Source: Gemmatimonadota bacterium (GTDB lineage: Bacteria; Gemmatimonadota; Gemmatimonadetes; Gemmatimonadales; Gemmatimonadaceae). From it: a DNA stretch of 9,866 nt. Positions 1 through 7,001 of the stretch are shown here, piece after piece. Under the pieces are notes generated by a model. That model had not been told where the DNA came from. It saw only the letters and a list, made by a program, of their open reading frames with translations, and did not search any database. The stretch lies in assembly GCA_003222065.1 (NCBI GenBank), contig QHUV01000037.1, positions 1 through 9,866 on the forward strand, read 5' to 3'. Numbering within the stretch: position 1 is the stretch's first letter; each line of letters starts with the position of its first letter. The translations under genes were made by a program, and so were the position numbers.

Positions 1-1804
1 CCCAGAAGGGCTTGTCGAAGAAGTTGTACGTGAAGAGCGGCACGTCCGTCTGGCCGGCGAAGCTGAGCCAATCGATGACGGGGCAGCGCACCGCGGCCGC
101 GGCGAAGCGATTGGTGTGGCCGATCACCCAACTCGAGAGGACGCCGCCTCCAGAGCAGCCGCCAACGTACATGCTCTGCGTATCGACGTAACCGCGCTTG
201 ACGACCGTGTCGACGCCGGCCATCAGGTCTTCATAATCCACACCAGGGTACGCGTGCATGATCGCGTTGCCGAACGCGCTCCCATAGCTCGTCGAGCCGC
301 GGGGATTGGTGTACAGCACGACATAGCCGTTGGCCGCGAAATTCTGGAACTGGTAATTGAAGCCGACGCCGTAGGCGCCGTGCGGCCCGCCGTGAATTTC
401 CATGATGAGCGGATACTTATGCGACGGATCGAAGCCGGGCGGCTTCACGAGCCATCCGTCGACCTTCGTGCCGCTGGTCGACGTGTACACCACGCGCTCG
501 ACCTCGCCGAGCTTGATCCGCGCCAGCAGGTCCTCGTTGACGTGCGTCAGCTGCATCACGTCGCCCGTGCGACCGCTCCCCTTGAGTGCAACGCGAACGA
601 TATCGTTCGGCTGCTTGTACGTCGAACGGACGGCGACGCCAAGAATTGTCGCGCCGCCCTTCGGCGCCATCGCGAAGTTGGTGAGCATCTGCTCACCAGT
701 GGTCACGGGTCGTGCGCCACCGGTCAGGCCGGTCCAATAGAGATTCGACGTTCCGTGATCCTGGGTCGTGAAGTAGATCCCGCTACCGTCCGGCGCCCAC
801 GTAACGTCGCCGACGTCGCGGTCGAGCTCCCCGGTGATCTTTTGGGCGCCCGAGCCGTCGGCGTTCATGACGTAGAGATCCGAGGCGTGATAGCTGTCCC
901 GCACCTGCGTGTACCCGCGATACGCGACTCGACGGCCGTCCGGCGATACCGCCGGACCTGACCAGGCGCCGTTCTGAGTCGTTAGGCGACGCATGGTCGC
1001 TGTCGCGACGTCGACGGCATAGATGTGCGAGCTGCGATAGTTCATGTCCGACGTGCTGTCGGCGAACCCGTCGAACACGATGGAACGGGAATCAGGCGTC
1101 CAATCGTAGCCAACGGCCCCGTCGAGCGCGTCGAAGCGGCTGCCGACACTCCAGTCGCCGCGCGTCAGCTGGCGCGGTGAGCCGCCGTCGGCGGGAACGA
1201 CGAACAGGTGGCGACGCCCCGACTCCATGAATCCGACGCGGTCCTGCTTGAAGTGGAGCGACGTCTCATAGCGGGGAGCGGCCGTCCAGTGTGATCCCTT
1301 GGGCGCCTCCGGCATGTCGATGCGCCACGTCTTCGGCATCGGTACGAACATGCTAAACCCGAGCCACTTACCGTCGGGCGACCAGCGTACGTCGGCCGGG
1401 CCTTCATCGATATGCGTGATCTGGGAGGTAGCGCCCTCCGCGTCCATGTATCGCACGAAGATCTGCGTCCCACGCGGATCGCCTTCGGCGAGGTACGCGA
1501 GCCGTGTCCCATCGGGCGACCACACGGCGCTCGCGCCTTTGCCGAGCATGCGATTGTGCGAGCCGTCGGCATTCATGATCCAGAGCGCCGAATCCCACCG
1601 GTCGTCGATCTTGTTGACGTACCGGCGCGTGTAGACGATCTGCTTGCCGTCGGGAGAAATCTGGGGGTCTCCAACCTGCTCGAAGTCGAGGTAGTGATCG
1701 ACGGTCAGAAGGGTGTCGGACCGCTTCTCTTGCGCGCCGGCGAGGCCGGCACTGGCGAACGCGAACAACAGCGCGACGTAAACGGCGAGCGAGGAGCGTC
1801 GCAT
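1..1804 (-). CDS. Secreted S9-family prolyl-oligopeptidase-like peptidase, C-terminus cut by window edge
   Basis: The minus-strand frame is open from an ATG at 1804-1802 to base 1, giving 601 codons with no stop. Shine-Dalgarno AGGAGAG lies just upstream (1808-1814). Residues 1-24 form a signal peptide (MRRSSLAVYVALLF..., cleavage near AGA|QEK), so the enzyme is exported, probably to the periplasm. Residues about 45-380 carry WSPDG-type beta-propeller (PD40-like) repeats: ISPDG 49, WSPDG 95, WSPDG 141, WTPDS 235, VSPDG 287, WAPDG 336. The alpha/beta-hydrolase domain starts near residue 430, with an oxyanion-loop motif HGGPHGAYG at 471-479, PRGSTSYG at 501-508, and nucleophile motif GGCSGGG with Ser551. 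Family members are about 650-700 residues long, so the catalytic Asp and His should lie just beyond the left edge. The family hydrolyses short peptides (dipeptidyl or acylaminoacyl peptidases). The exact specificity cannot be read from the sequence. The gene is divergent from the small secreted protein at 1978. Confidence 0.93.
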   Translation of the reverse strand, partial: MRRSSLAVYVALLFAFASAGLAGAQEKRSDTLLTVDHYLDFEQVGDPQISPDGKQIVYTRRYVNKIDDRWDSALWIMNADGSHNRMLGKGASAVWSPDGTRLAYLAEGDPRGTQIFVRYMDAEGATSQITHIDEGPADVRWSPDGKWLGFSMFVPMPKTWRIDMPEAPKGSHWTAAPRYETSLHFKQDRVGFMESGRRHLFVVPADGGSPRQLTRGDWSVGSRFDALDGAVGYDWTPDSRSIVFDGFADSTSDMNYRSSHIYAVDVATATMRRLTTQNGAWSGPAVSPDGRRVAYRGYTQVRDSYHASDLYVMNADGSGAQKITGELDRDVGDVTWAPDGSGIYFTTQDHGTSNLYWTGLTGGARPVTTGEQMLTNFAMAPKGGATILGVAVRSTYKQPNDIVRVALKGSGRTGDVMQLTHVNEDLLARIKLGEVERVVYTSTSGTKVDGWLVKPPGFDPSHKYPLIMEIHGGPHGAYGVGFNYQFQNFAANGYVVLYTNPRGSTSYGSAFGNAIMHAYPGVDYEDLMAGVDTVVKRGYVDTQSMYVGGCSGGGVLSSWVIGHTNRFAAAAVRCPVIDWLSFAGQTDVPLFTYNFFDKPFW

Positions 1805-1833
1805 CGGCTCTCCTGGTGGATGAAATGGCGGGG

Positions 1834-1864
1834 TGAATATGGGGCCGTCGACTTGGCTCGTCGA
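1834..1864 (-). promoter_or_regulatory. Possible promoter of the S9 peptidase gene (weak)
   Basis: On the minus strand, TCGACG (1859-1864) and CATATT (1836-1841) are 17 bp apart, each matching 4 of 6 bases of the sigma70 -35 and -10 consensus. The -10 lies about 32 bp before the peptidase ATG. Position and spacing fit a promoter, but the matches are weak and the region is not otherwise distinctive. Confidence 0.22.
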
Positions 1865-1929
1865 GGATTACGGGTCAGCCGCGTCGGTGATGATGCCTTG
1901 CCGAGGCCGCTGGAAGCCTTGTGTGGCGG

Positions 1930-1970
1930 CCCTCGTCATGCGAGGGTCATCTCCAATGACCCAATTGGAG
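1930..1970 (+). promoter_or_regulatory. Two tandem hairpins in the leader of the small secreted gene; the second covers the ribosome binding site
   Basis: Hairpin 1 has arms CCCTCG (1930-1935) and CGAGGG (1941-1946) with a 5-nt loop. Hairpin 2 has arms CTCCAAT (1951-1957) and ATTGGAG (1964-1970) with a 6-nt loop. The right arm of hairpin 2 includes GGAG of the Shine-Dalgarno GGAGG (1967-1971), which sits 6 nt before the ATG at 1978. If the hairpin forms in mRNA it would hide the ribosome binding site. The base pairing is seen directly; a regulatory role is inference. Confidence 0.4.
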
Positions 1971-1977
1971 GAAGCAA

Positions 1978-2358
1978 ATGCGCCTAACGGATTCGATGCG
2001 AGCGGTGCTGTTCGCGTTCGGTATTGCCGTGGCAGCCCTCACGACACCGACGACGCTCACCGCGCAGAAGCCTGCGGCCAAGCCGGCGGCCAGCAAGGCA
2101 AAGAACGAGATGCGCATGCCGAAGACGGCGACCGCCCGCTGCTCGGACAGCACGTGGTCGAAGGCGGCCTCCCAGCAGGGCGCCTGCTCGAGCCACGGCG
2201 GCGTCGCCAAGTGGTTTGGCAAGGCGCCGGCCAACGTCACCGCGCGCTGCAGCGATGGCGAGTACTGGACGAACGAGGAGCGCCGCGGCGCCTGCGCACA
2301 GCATGGCGGCGTGTCGTTCTGGGTGACGAAGAAGGGGAAGGCGAAGAAGGCCGCGTAG
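1978..2358 (+). CDS. Small secreted protein with two DUF3761-like repeats
   Basis: This 126-residue protein starts at ATG 1978, chosen because GGAGG (1967-1971) precedes it by 6 nt. An internal Met7 (1996) would give a more compact signal peptide but lacks a good ribosome site. Residues 1-29 look like a signal peptide (hydrophobic 9-21, cleavage near LTA|QKP). A Lys/Ala/Pro-rich stretch follows (30-50). Two tandem copies of a 30-residue unit come next, at 51-80 and 88-117, each with the pattern TARCSD, ten residues, GAC, two residues, HGGV, two residues, W. Each copy has two Cys 15 apart (C55/C70, C91/C106) and a CxxH (H73, H109). The C-terminus is lysine-rich (KKGKAKKAA). The repeat resembles the DUF3761 family, whose function I do not know. 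Paired cysteines suggest a disulfide per repeat in the periplasm or outside the cell. The gene is convergent with the SusD gene and divergent from the peptidase. Confidence 0.82.
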   Translation: MRLTDSMRAVLFAFGIAVAALTTPTTLTAQKPAAKPAASKAKNEMRMPKTATARCSDSTWSKAASQQGACSSHGGVAKWFGKAPANVTARCSDGEYWTNEERRGACAQHGGVSFWVTKKGKAKKAA

Positions 2359-2368
2359 CACCTTCGCT

Positions 2369-2447
2369 TGTCATCCTGAGCGACAGCGAAGGATCTGCAC
2401 GCGTCAGCGTGCAGATCCTTCGGTCGCTCCGCTCCCTCAGGATGACA
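2369..2447. repeat. Dispersed inverted repeat ('TCATCCTGAGCG...GGATCT' type), likely hairpin between convergent genes
   Basis: The outer arms TGTCATCCTGAG (2369-2380) and CTCAGGATGACA (2436-2447) are perfect complements. The inner arms AAGGATCTGCACGC (2389-2402) and GCGTGCAGATCCTT (2407-2420) form a perfect 14-bp stem with a 4-nt loop. The middle is imperfect because the right side has extra bases. The element lies 10 bp after the stop of the DUF3761-like gene and 5 bp from the stop of the SusD gene, so it could end transcription from both sides, although it has no T-tract. From general knowledge, this TCATCCTGAG/GGATCT word recurs in many bacterial genomes and is often mistranslated as 'CHPEGAERPKDL'. 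No second copy is in the window. Confidence 0.75.
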
Positions 2448-2452
2448 GGAAT

Positions 2453-3886
2453 TTACGAACCCAACGGACTGCAATTCCCCGGCAGCCTTCGCGCGCTGCA
2501 CTCGGCGACGGGGACCGGCATCACGGCCGGCACACTGCCATTCGTGACGCCGAGTGGGATCGTGCTCAGCCGATTGAAGCGCCGCGCATCGATCCAGGTG
2601 GTTCCTTGTTCCCACAACAGTGAGAACTCCCGCTCGTAGAGGAGAGCAGTGATAAAGGCAGCGTCGCTGCTCGCCGCCGTCAGGCCCGTCGGCGGAAGAC
2701 CACCCGAGTTTGTGCGCACGAAGTTCAGATCCGTAACGGCTTGCGTTTTGTTCGGTGTGCTAGCGAACCACTCAGCTTCGGCGCGCAGCAAAATGAGCTC
2801 CTCGTTCTTGATGATCGGTATCGGATGCGACGCGTCCGAGAGGCCGTTGGTGAAGTAGTTCGTGAATTTGAGGGTGCCGGTGATGCCGACGCCGGCGATC
2901 GTCTGCGGCGCGTCGGCGGTGGCGCCTGCCGTCTTGCTCGTTAGGCGCCTGTCGGGCGTGAGGCCATTGAACTGAACCTTCTGGTAGAGAATGAGGCTGT
3001 CGGCGAAGTACCGTACACCGTCGAGCGGCTCGGAAAGGTCGTTTCCCTGATCGCCGGCCGCGTTAGAGAAATTGAAATAGACGCCCTTTTGCAGCTGGCC
3101 GGCATTCGCCGGGTCGATGAAAGATGCGTTCAACGCCGTCAGCGCCGACGTATAACATGCCGCGCCACAACCCGCCGTCGCGCGCAGCACATACGCCTTC
3201 GCCGTCAATGCGCGCACGAACTGGCCGAAGGTCGCCGGCGTGTCGAAGCCGGAGTAGCCCGGCGGAAGAGGGAAGGGAAACGCAACCGCCGTGTTGGCCT
3301 GCAGCTTCGTGTACGCGTCGTTGAGGAGCCCGATAGCATAGCCGTACACGCTATCCTCGGTCACGAACGGAGCCGGCGCCGCCTCGATTGCTCGGCCGAC
3401 GTCGACGGGCGCGCCGAGCTTTGCTCGCGTCTCGATGATGTACATGAACGCGAGGCCCTTGAGCGTCTCGGCCATCGCCTGCCCGAGCGCTTTCTCGCCT
3501 GACGAGAGATCACCGCTGCGGCCGAGCGCGTCGAGATAGGTGTTCGCGTCGCGAATGAGCGCGTATCGGCTCTGCCAGAGCGCGCCACCGAAGCCACTCG
3601 GTGACAATGGGCCGAAGTACGGCTCCTGGTAATCGGGCTGGTTGTTGCCGGCGAGATTGATCCCCTCGCGACCCATCGACCCGAGACGCCAGATGAAGCT
3701 CGTGATCTCGCTGCGTGAGCGCGAAAAGAGTCCTGTTGCCGCGGCGCTGAGCTTCGCCCGCGTCGGGCTGGCGAGGAGATCGTCGAGCGTGGGTTGATTC
3801 GGATTGGTGACGTCGAAGTTCGCGCACGCGACGAACGTTCCGAGGATGAGGGTGGCGCCAGTGGCGCGCAGATATTTATTTAGCAT
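2453..3886 (-). CDS. SusD/RagB-like outer-membrane nutrient-binding lipoprotein
   Basis: This 477-residue protein is the surface lipoprotein partner of the SusC-like transporter encoded just upstream. SusD proteins cap the SusC barrel and bind the substrate (glycan or peptide) outside the cell. The N-terminus MLNKYLRATGATLILGTFVAC is a lipoprotein signal with the lipid-acceptor Cys at 21 (FVAC; Phe at -3 is a loose lipobox), followed by the family-typical NFDVTNPNQPT. The TPR-rich body is visible as helices, with IKNEELILLRAEAEW at 359-373 and LLYEREFSLLWEQGTTWID at 415-433 followed by ARRFNRL, both typical late SusD motifs. Length is at the short end of the family range (about 450-600). The start (3886) lies 2 nt after the SusC stop (TAA-AC-ATG), and only a weak GGGG precedes it, so translation is probably coupled to SusC. 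The substrate cannot be read from the sequence. Confidence 0.93.
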   Translation of the reverse strand: MLNKYLRATGATLILGTFVACANFDVTNPNQPTLDDLLASPTRAKLSAAATGLFSRSRSEITSFIWRLGSMGREGINLAGNNQPDYQEPYFGPLSPSGFGGALWQSRYALIRDANTYLDALGRSGDLSSGEKALGQAMAETLKGLAFMYIIETRAKLGAPVDVGRAIEAAPAPFVTEDSVYGYAIGLLNDAYTKLQANTAVAFPFPLPPGYSGFDTPATFGQFVRALTAKAYVLRATAGCGAACYTSALTALNASFIDPANAGQLQKGVYFNFSNAAGDQGNDLSEPLDGVRYFADSLILYQKVQFNGLTPDRRLTSKTAGATADAPQTIAGVGITGTLKFTNYFTNGLSDASHPIPIIKNEELILLRAEAEWFASTPNKTQAVTDLNFVRTNSGGLPPTGLTAASSDAAFITALLYEREFSLLWEQGTTWIDARRFNRLSTIPLGVTNGSVPAVMPVPVAECSARRLPGNCSPLGS

Positions 3887-3888
3887 GT

Positions 3889-6846
3889 TTAGAACCCCAC
3901 GGCGAGTGAGAACATGAATTGCCGCGAGGGCGGATAGGGACCGAGGTCCACGTTGCGGGTGATTGCCTGTTGACCGTAGTTGCTCGACTCAGGGTCGTAG
4001 CCGAAGTACTTCGTGTGCAGCCACAGGTTGCGGCCGGAGAAGATCGCCTGGACGTCGTCGGTGCCGAAGTAGCGCGTGTATCGCGGCGGCACCTTCACCC
4101 CGACCTTGATCTCGCGCAGCCGCACGAAGTCCGTCGACTGAACGAAGGGATTGGCGATGCCGGTGTTGAGGCACGCATCGGCGCGGGCGGCGCCCGCCGG
4201 GGTGTCCGAATCCGGCGCGAGCTGATTGCAGTCGTAGAGGGAGAGCGTCTGGTTCTGCGCGACGCCGCCCTTCTGCATGTCGACGAGCACCGACAGGGTC
4301 GCGAAGCGATAGGTGAAATCGTTGCCGAAGGTCAGCTGATACGCGGGACTCGCATGTCCCATGTAGCCGACCACGAAGCTACCATCTGGATTCAACGCGG
4401 TCTGTCCAATGATCTGATCGATCGGGCGTCCCGGCTGAAGAAAGAATTCCCCGAAGGCGAGGCCGAATCCCGCCGTCGGCGGACGGAAGCCAGGCACCGG
4501 GAGATTGTCGACGTTCGAGTGATCGTGGCTGTAGGTCGTGCGATAGAGCCAATTGAAGTCACCGCGCCTAACGACTTGCACGGCGAGCGCCGCCTCGATG
4601 CCCTCGTTGCTCAGCTGGCCGCCGTTGAGGATCACTTGCGTGAAGCCGCTCGACGGCGCGGGCGTGCGATTGAGTAGCAGGTTGGTCGTGCGTCGCTTAT
4701 ACGCCGTTAGTTCGAGTGTGGCGCGCCCATTCCACGACGCGGCATCGAAGCCGCCCTCGAACTCCTTCGTGCGCTCGGGCTCGATGTTCGGCGCTCCCGA
4801 GATGCCGGTGACGTTGGTGCCGACGCTCCCGCCGATGACGCTCGTCGACAGCGTCGTGAACTTCTGGCTGAACTGAGGTTGGCCGCCCGTCTCGCCGTAG
4901 GCCGCGCGCAACTTCAGATCGCTGCCGACGCCAAAGAGGTCGGGAAATCGATAGGCGACGCCGGTCTTCGGGAAAACGTAGAACTTGCTCGTGTTTCCGA
5001 ACACACTGCTGCGCTCGGCGCGGAGGCCGGCTTCCACCGTTAGGCGTTCGTCGAACGCGAGCACCTGTTCCTGCGCGTAGAGCGCGACGGTCCGCTCGGT
5101 GGACAGATTCTCCTGCTGCTCGCCGAAGACCGAGCCCTGCGTGATATTGGATTGGCCAGGCAAGAGCCTGCGCGCCGTGACCCGCGCGATCTGCAGTTGC
5201 CGATCCTCGTATTGGACGCCTCCCGATGACGTCGCGCGGACGATCGTGCTCGGCGTGTAGCTGTGGATGGCGTTGAGGTTCCAGTTGACGTAGCGCGCGT
5301 CGCCATTGCTCAGCGTCGACGCGCCTGGGTTTTGCAGCCGCGCCTGGAAGTACAGCTCCGGCGGCGCGAAGATCACGTCGCGCTGGCTGAAGATGTCGGC
5401 CCCCGCCGCGCCGACTAACCTTAGCGATTGCTTATCGTTCGACCACGCGTCGGCGTTGAGTGTGGCGCCGCCGGTGAAGCGGTTCACCGTTTCGCGGTTG
5501 CGGCCGAGCGCCGCGGTCTGCAGGGGATTCGAGCCAAGGTACGTGAACTCCGGTATGCGAAAGTGTCCGCTGGCGTCGAATAGCGGCACGAAGCTCGGTA
5601 TGTACGCGAGGGCATACGTCATTCCCGCGCCGGTGTTGTCGTTGTTGATGAAGCCGCGGTCGCTCGCGTTGCGCGCGAACGCGCTCGTCACCGACAGATT
5701 GAGTCGATCCGACAGGTGTTGTCCCAAGTTCAGGCGCAACGCCTGACGCTCGGCGTACGTGTTGTGAACGATGCCGTTGTCGCGCTTCACGCCGCCCGAC
5801 ACGTAGTAAGTCGTGTTGCCGGTTCCACCACCGACGTCGAGCTGTGTCTCGGACGCGGGGGCATTGCCGCCGGCGAGCTCCTTCAGGTGATCGTAGAACG
5901 GCAACTTGCCGTTGACGGCCAGGCCTCGAATAATCGCCGAGTCCTGCGCGCTACTGTAAACGTCGAACGCACTCGTCGTGTCGAAGACGCGCTCACCGGG
6001 GCCGCGCAGAAGGTTCGACCACCCCAGACGCTGCGTGATGTGCGCCTTCGGCTTTCCCGCCAGGCCGCGATTGGTGGTGATGATGACGACGCCGTTCGCC
6101 GCCTTCGAGCCATAGATCGACGATGCCGCCGCGCTCTTGAGGACCTCGATGTTGACGATGTCGTTAGGGTTGAGATCCGCGAGCCGGTTGGCGACGTCGT
6201 CCTGGGTCGGACCGGTACCGCTGGCGCTGCCGCTTCCCGTCACCGTGTAGAGACCAGAGGGAATGGACGCGTTGCTGTAGATCACGCCGTCGACGATGAT
6301 GAGCGGATCCGAGGCGCCGATGACGGTGTTGCTGCCGCGAATCTGAATTTGCGCGCCGCCGCCGGGCGCGCCGGAGTTCGTCTGGATGTTCGCGCCGGCG
6401 ATCTTCCCCGCCAGCGCGATATCGACCGCCGGTGCCGGGACGCGATTCAACTCCGCTGAATCGACGCTCGACGTCGAGGTGATCGCGTTGCGCTTACTGA
6501 TCACCGTCGCCTGTCCGGTGACAACGACCTGGTCGAGCGTCAGCGCGGCCCGGGACAGGAAGAGCGTGATCGTGTCCGCTACCGGAGCCGCGACGTCGCG
6601 CGCGCCGTAGCCGAGCGCGCGCACGCGCAACCGCTGTGGGCCACCGGGAATCACGAGCGCGAATCGGCCCCGATCGTCGGTCTGCGACGCGGCTGTCCCG
6701 CTGATGACGGAGACTATCGCACCCGGAATGGGTTCGGCCGTGCCATCGACACGCACCGAACCGGTGACACGACGCTGTTGAGCGAGGAGCGCGGCCGGCA
6801 AAAAGGCGACCGCGGCAAAGGCGGACCAGGCGATGCGAATGACCAT
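3889..6846 (-). CDS. SusC/RagA-like TonB-dependent outer-membrane transporter
   Basis: I place the start at ATG 6846-6844 rather than an in-frame ATG at 7008. AGGGAGA (6851-6857) sits 4 nt upstream of it, a clean signal peptide begins there (MVIRIAWSAFAAVAFLPAALLA|QQ, 22 residues), and the extra 54 residues would be Arg-rich, non-conserved and overlap the mak start region. The resulting protein has 985 residues. In order it shows a carboxypeptidase-like regulatory (CNA-B-like) domain from about 27 to 100, a TonB-box-like LDQVVVTGQ at 104-112, and a plug with IQIRGSNTVIG (167-177), LIIVDGV (182-188) and NDIVNIEVLKSAAASSIYGS (228-247) followed by KAANGVVIITT. A beta-barrel then runs to a terminal Phe (FMFSLAVGF). 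The protein imports large substrates through the outer membrane using TonB/ExbBD energy, with the SusD partner immediately downstream. A Gly/Ser/Thr-rich insertion lies in the plug near residues 200-215. Confidence 0.95.
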   Translation of the reverse strand: MVIRIAWSAFAAVAFLPAALLAQQRRVTGSVRVDGTAEPIPGAIVSVISGTAASQTDDRGRFALVIPGGPQRLRVRALGYGARDVAAPVADTITLFLSRAALTLDQVVVTGQATVISKRNAITSTSSVDSAELNRVPAPAVDIALAGKIAGANIQTNSGAPGGGAQIQIRGSNTVIGASDPLIIVDGVIYSNASIPSGLYTVTGSGSASGTGPTQDDVANRLADLNPNDIVNIEVLKSAAASSIYGSKAANGVVIITTNRGLAGKPKAHITQRLGWSNLLRGPGERVFDTTSAFDVYSSAQDSAIIRGLAVNGKLPFYDHLKELAGGNAPASETQLDVGGGTGNTTYYVSGGVKRDNGIVHNTYAERQALRLNLGQHLSDRLNLSVTSAFARNASDRGFINNDNTGAGMTYALAYIPSFVPLFDASGHFRIPEFTYLGSNPLQTAALGRNRETVNRFTGGATLNADAWSNDKQSLRLVGAAGADIFSQRDVIFAPPELYFQARLQNPGASTLSNGDARYVNWNLNAIHSYTPSTIVRATSSGGVQYEDRQLQIARVTARRLLPGQSNITQGSVFGEQQENLSTERTVALYAQEQVLAFDERLTVEAGLRAERSSVFGNTSKFYVFPKTGVAYRFPDLFGVGSDLKLRAAYGETGGQPQFSQKFTTLSTSVIGGSVGTNVTGISGAPNIEPERTKEFEGGFDAASWNGRATLELTAYKRRTTNLLLNRTPAPSSGFTQVILNGGQLSNEGIEAALAVQVVRRGDFNWLYRTTYSHDHSNVDNLPVPGFRPPTAGFGLAFGEFFLQPGRPIDQIIGQTALNPDGSFVVGYMGHASPAYQLTFGNDFTYRFATLSVLVDMQKGGVAQNQTLSLYDCNQLAPDSDTPAGAARADACLNTGIANPFVQSTDFVRLREIKVGVKVPPRYTRYFGTDDVQAIFSGRNLWLHTKYFGYDPESSNYGQQAITRNVDLGPYPPSRQFMFSLAVGF

Positions 6847-6850
6847 TGAT

Positions 6851-6857
6851 TCTCCCT
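6851..6857 (-). promoter_or_regulatory. Ribosome binding site that decides the SusC start
   Basis: On the minus strand AGGGAGA precedes the ATG at 6846 by 4 nt. No comparable site precedes the in-frame ATG at 7008. This supports the shorter form that begins with the signal peptide. Confidence 0.7.
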
Positions 6858-6933
6858 CGGGGCGGGAACGACCAGAGCGAAAGCGACGTCGCGCGCGTTG
6901 CATCGGCGCATGCTGCGCGAGGGTGGGTGCGTG

Positions 6934-6962
6934 CATATACGCCCGCGGCGAAGGACCGTCAA
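6934..6962 (-). promoter_or_regulatory. Sigma70-like promoter for the SusC-SusD operon
   Basis: On the minus strand a -35 TTGACG (6957-6962, 5 of 6 consensus) is followed after exactly 17 bp by a -10 TATATG (6934-6939, 4 of 6). Transcription would begin near 6927 and leave a leader of about 80 nt before the SusC ATG. It sits in the 155-bp divergent spacer shared with the mak gene and stands out against the GC-rich surroundings. I saw no equally good promoter for mak on the other strand. Confidence 0.5.
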
Positions 6963-7001
6963 GCAGTTGGGATGAAGTGGCCCATTCGCTACGTTCCCCG
7001 C

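Noticed and set aside
116..961. Long plus-strand open frame (281 codons) opposite the S9 peptidase
   Set aside because: It is Arg/Val/Asp-rich with no recognisable domain and lies wholly antisense to an obvious peptidase gene, so it is a GC-rich shadow frame.
1947..2615. Minus-strand frame containing the 'CHPEGAERPKDL' peptide
   Set aside because: This is the usual false translation of the dispersed hairpin repeat. The frame overlaps the SusD end and the DUF3761-like gene antisense.
1833..2639. Plus-strand frame of 268 codons overlapping the small secreted gene
   Set aside because: It is a different frame of the DUF3761-like gene, running through the hairpin repeat and antisense to SusD, with no signal peptide or domain.
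3919..4677. Plus-strand frame of 252 codons opposite SusC
   Set aside because: It is antisense to the conserved beta-barrel C-terminus, is Arg/Glu/Val-rich, and has no domain.
6846..7001. 52-residue N-terminal extension of Mak (in-frame ATGs at 6846 and 6972)
   Set aside because: The residues are not kinase-like and lie over the SusC promoter. Family members begin a few residues before GIDLGGTK.
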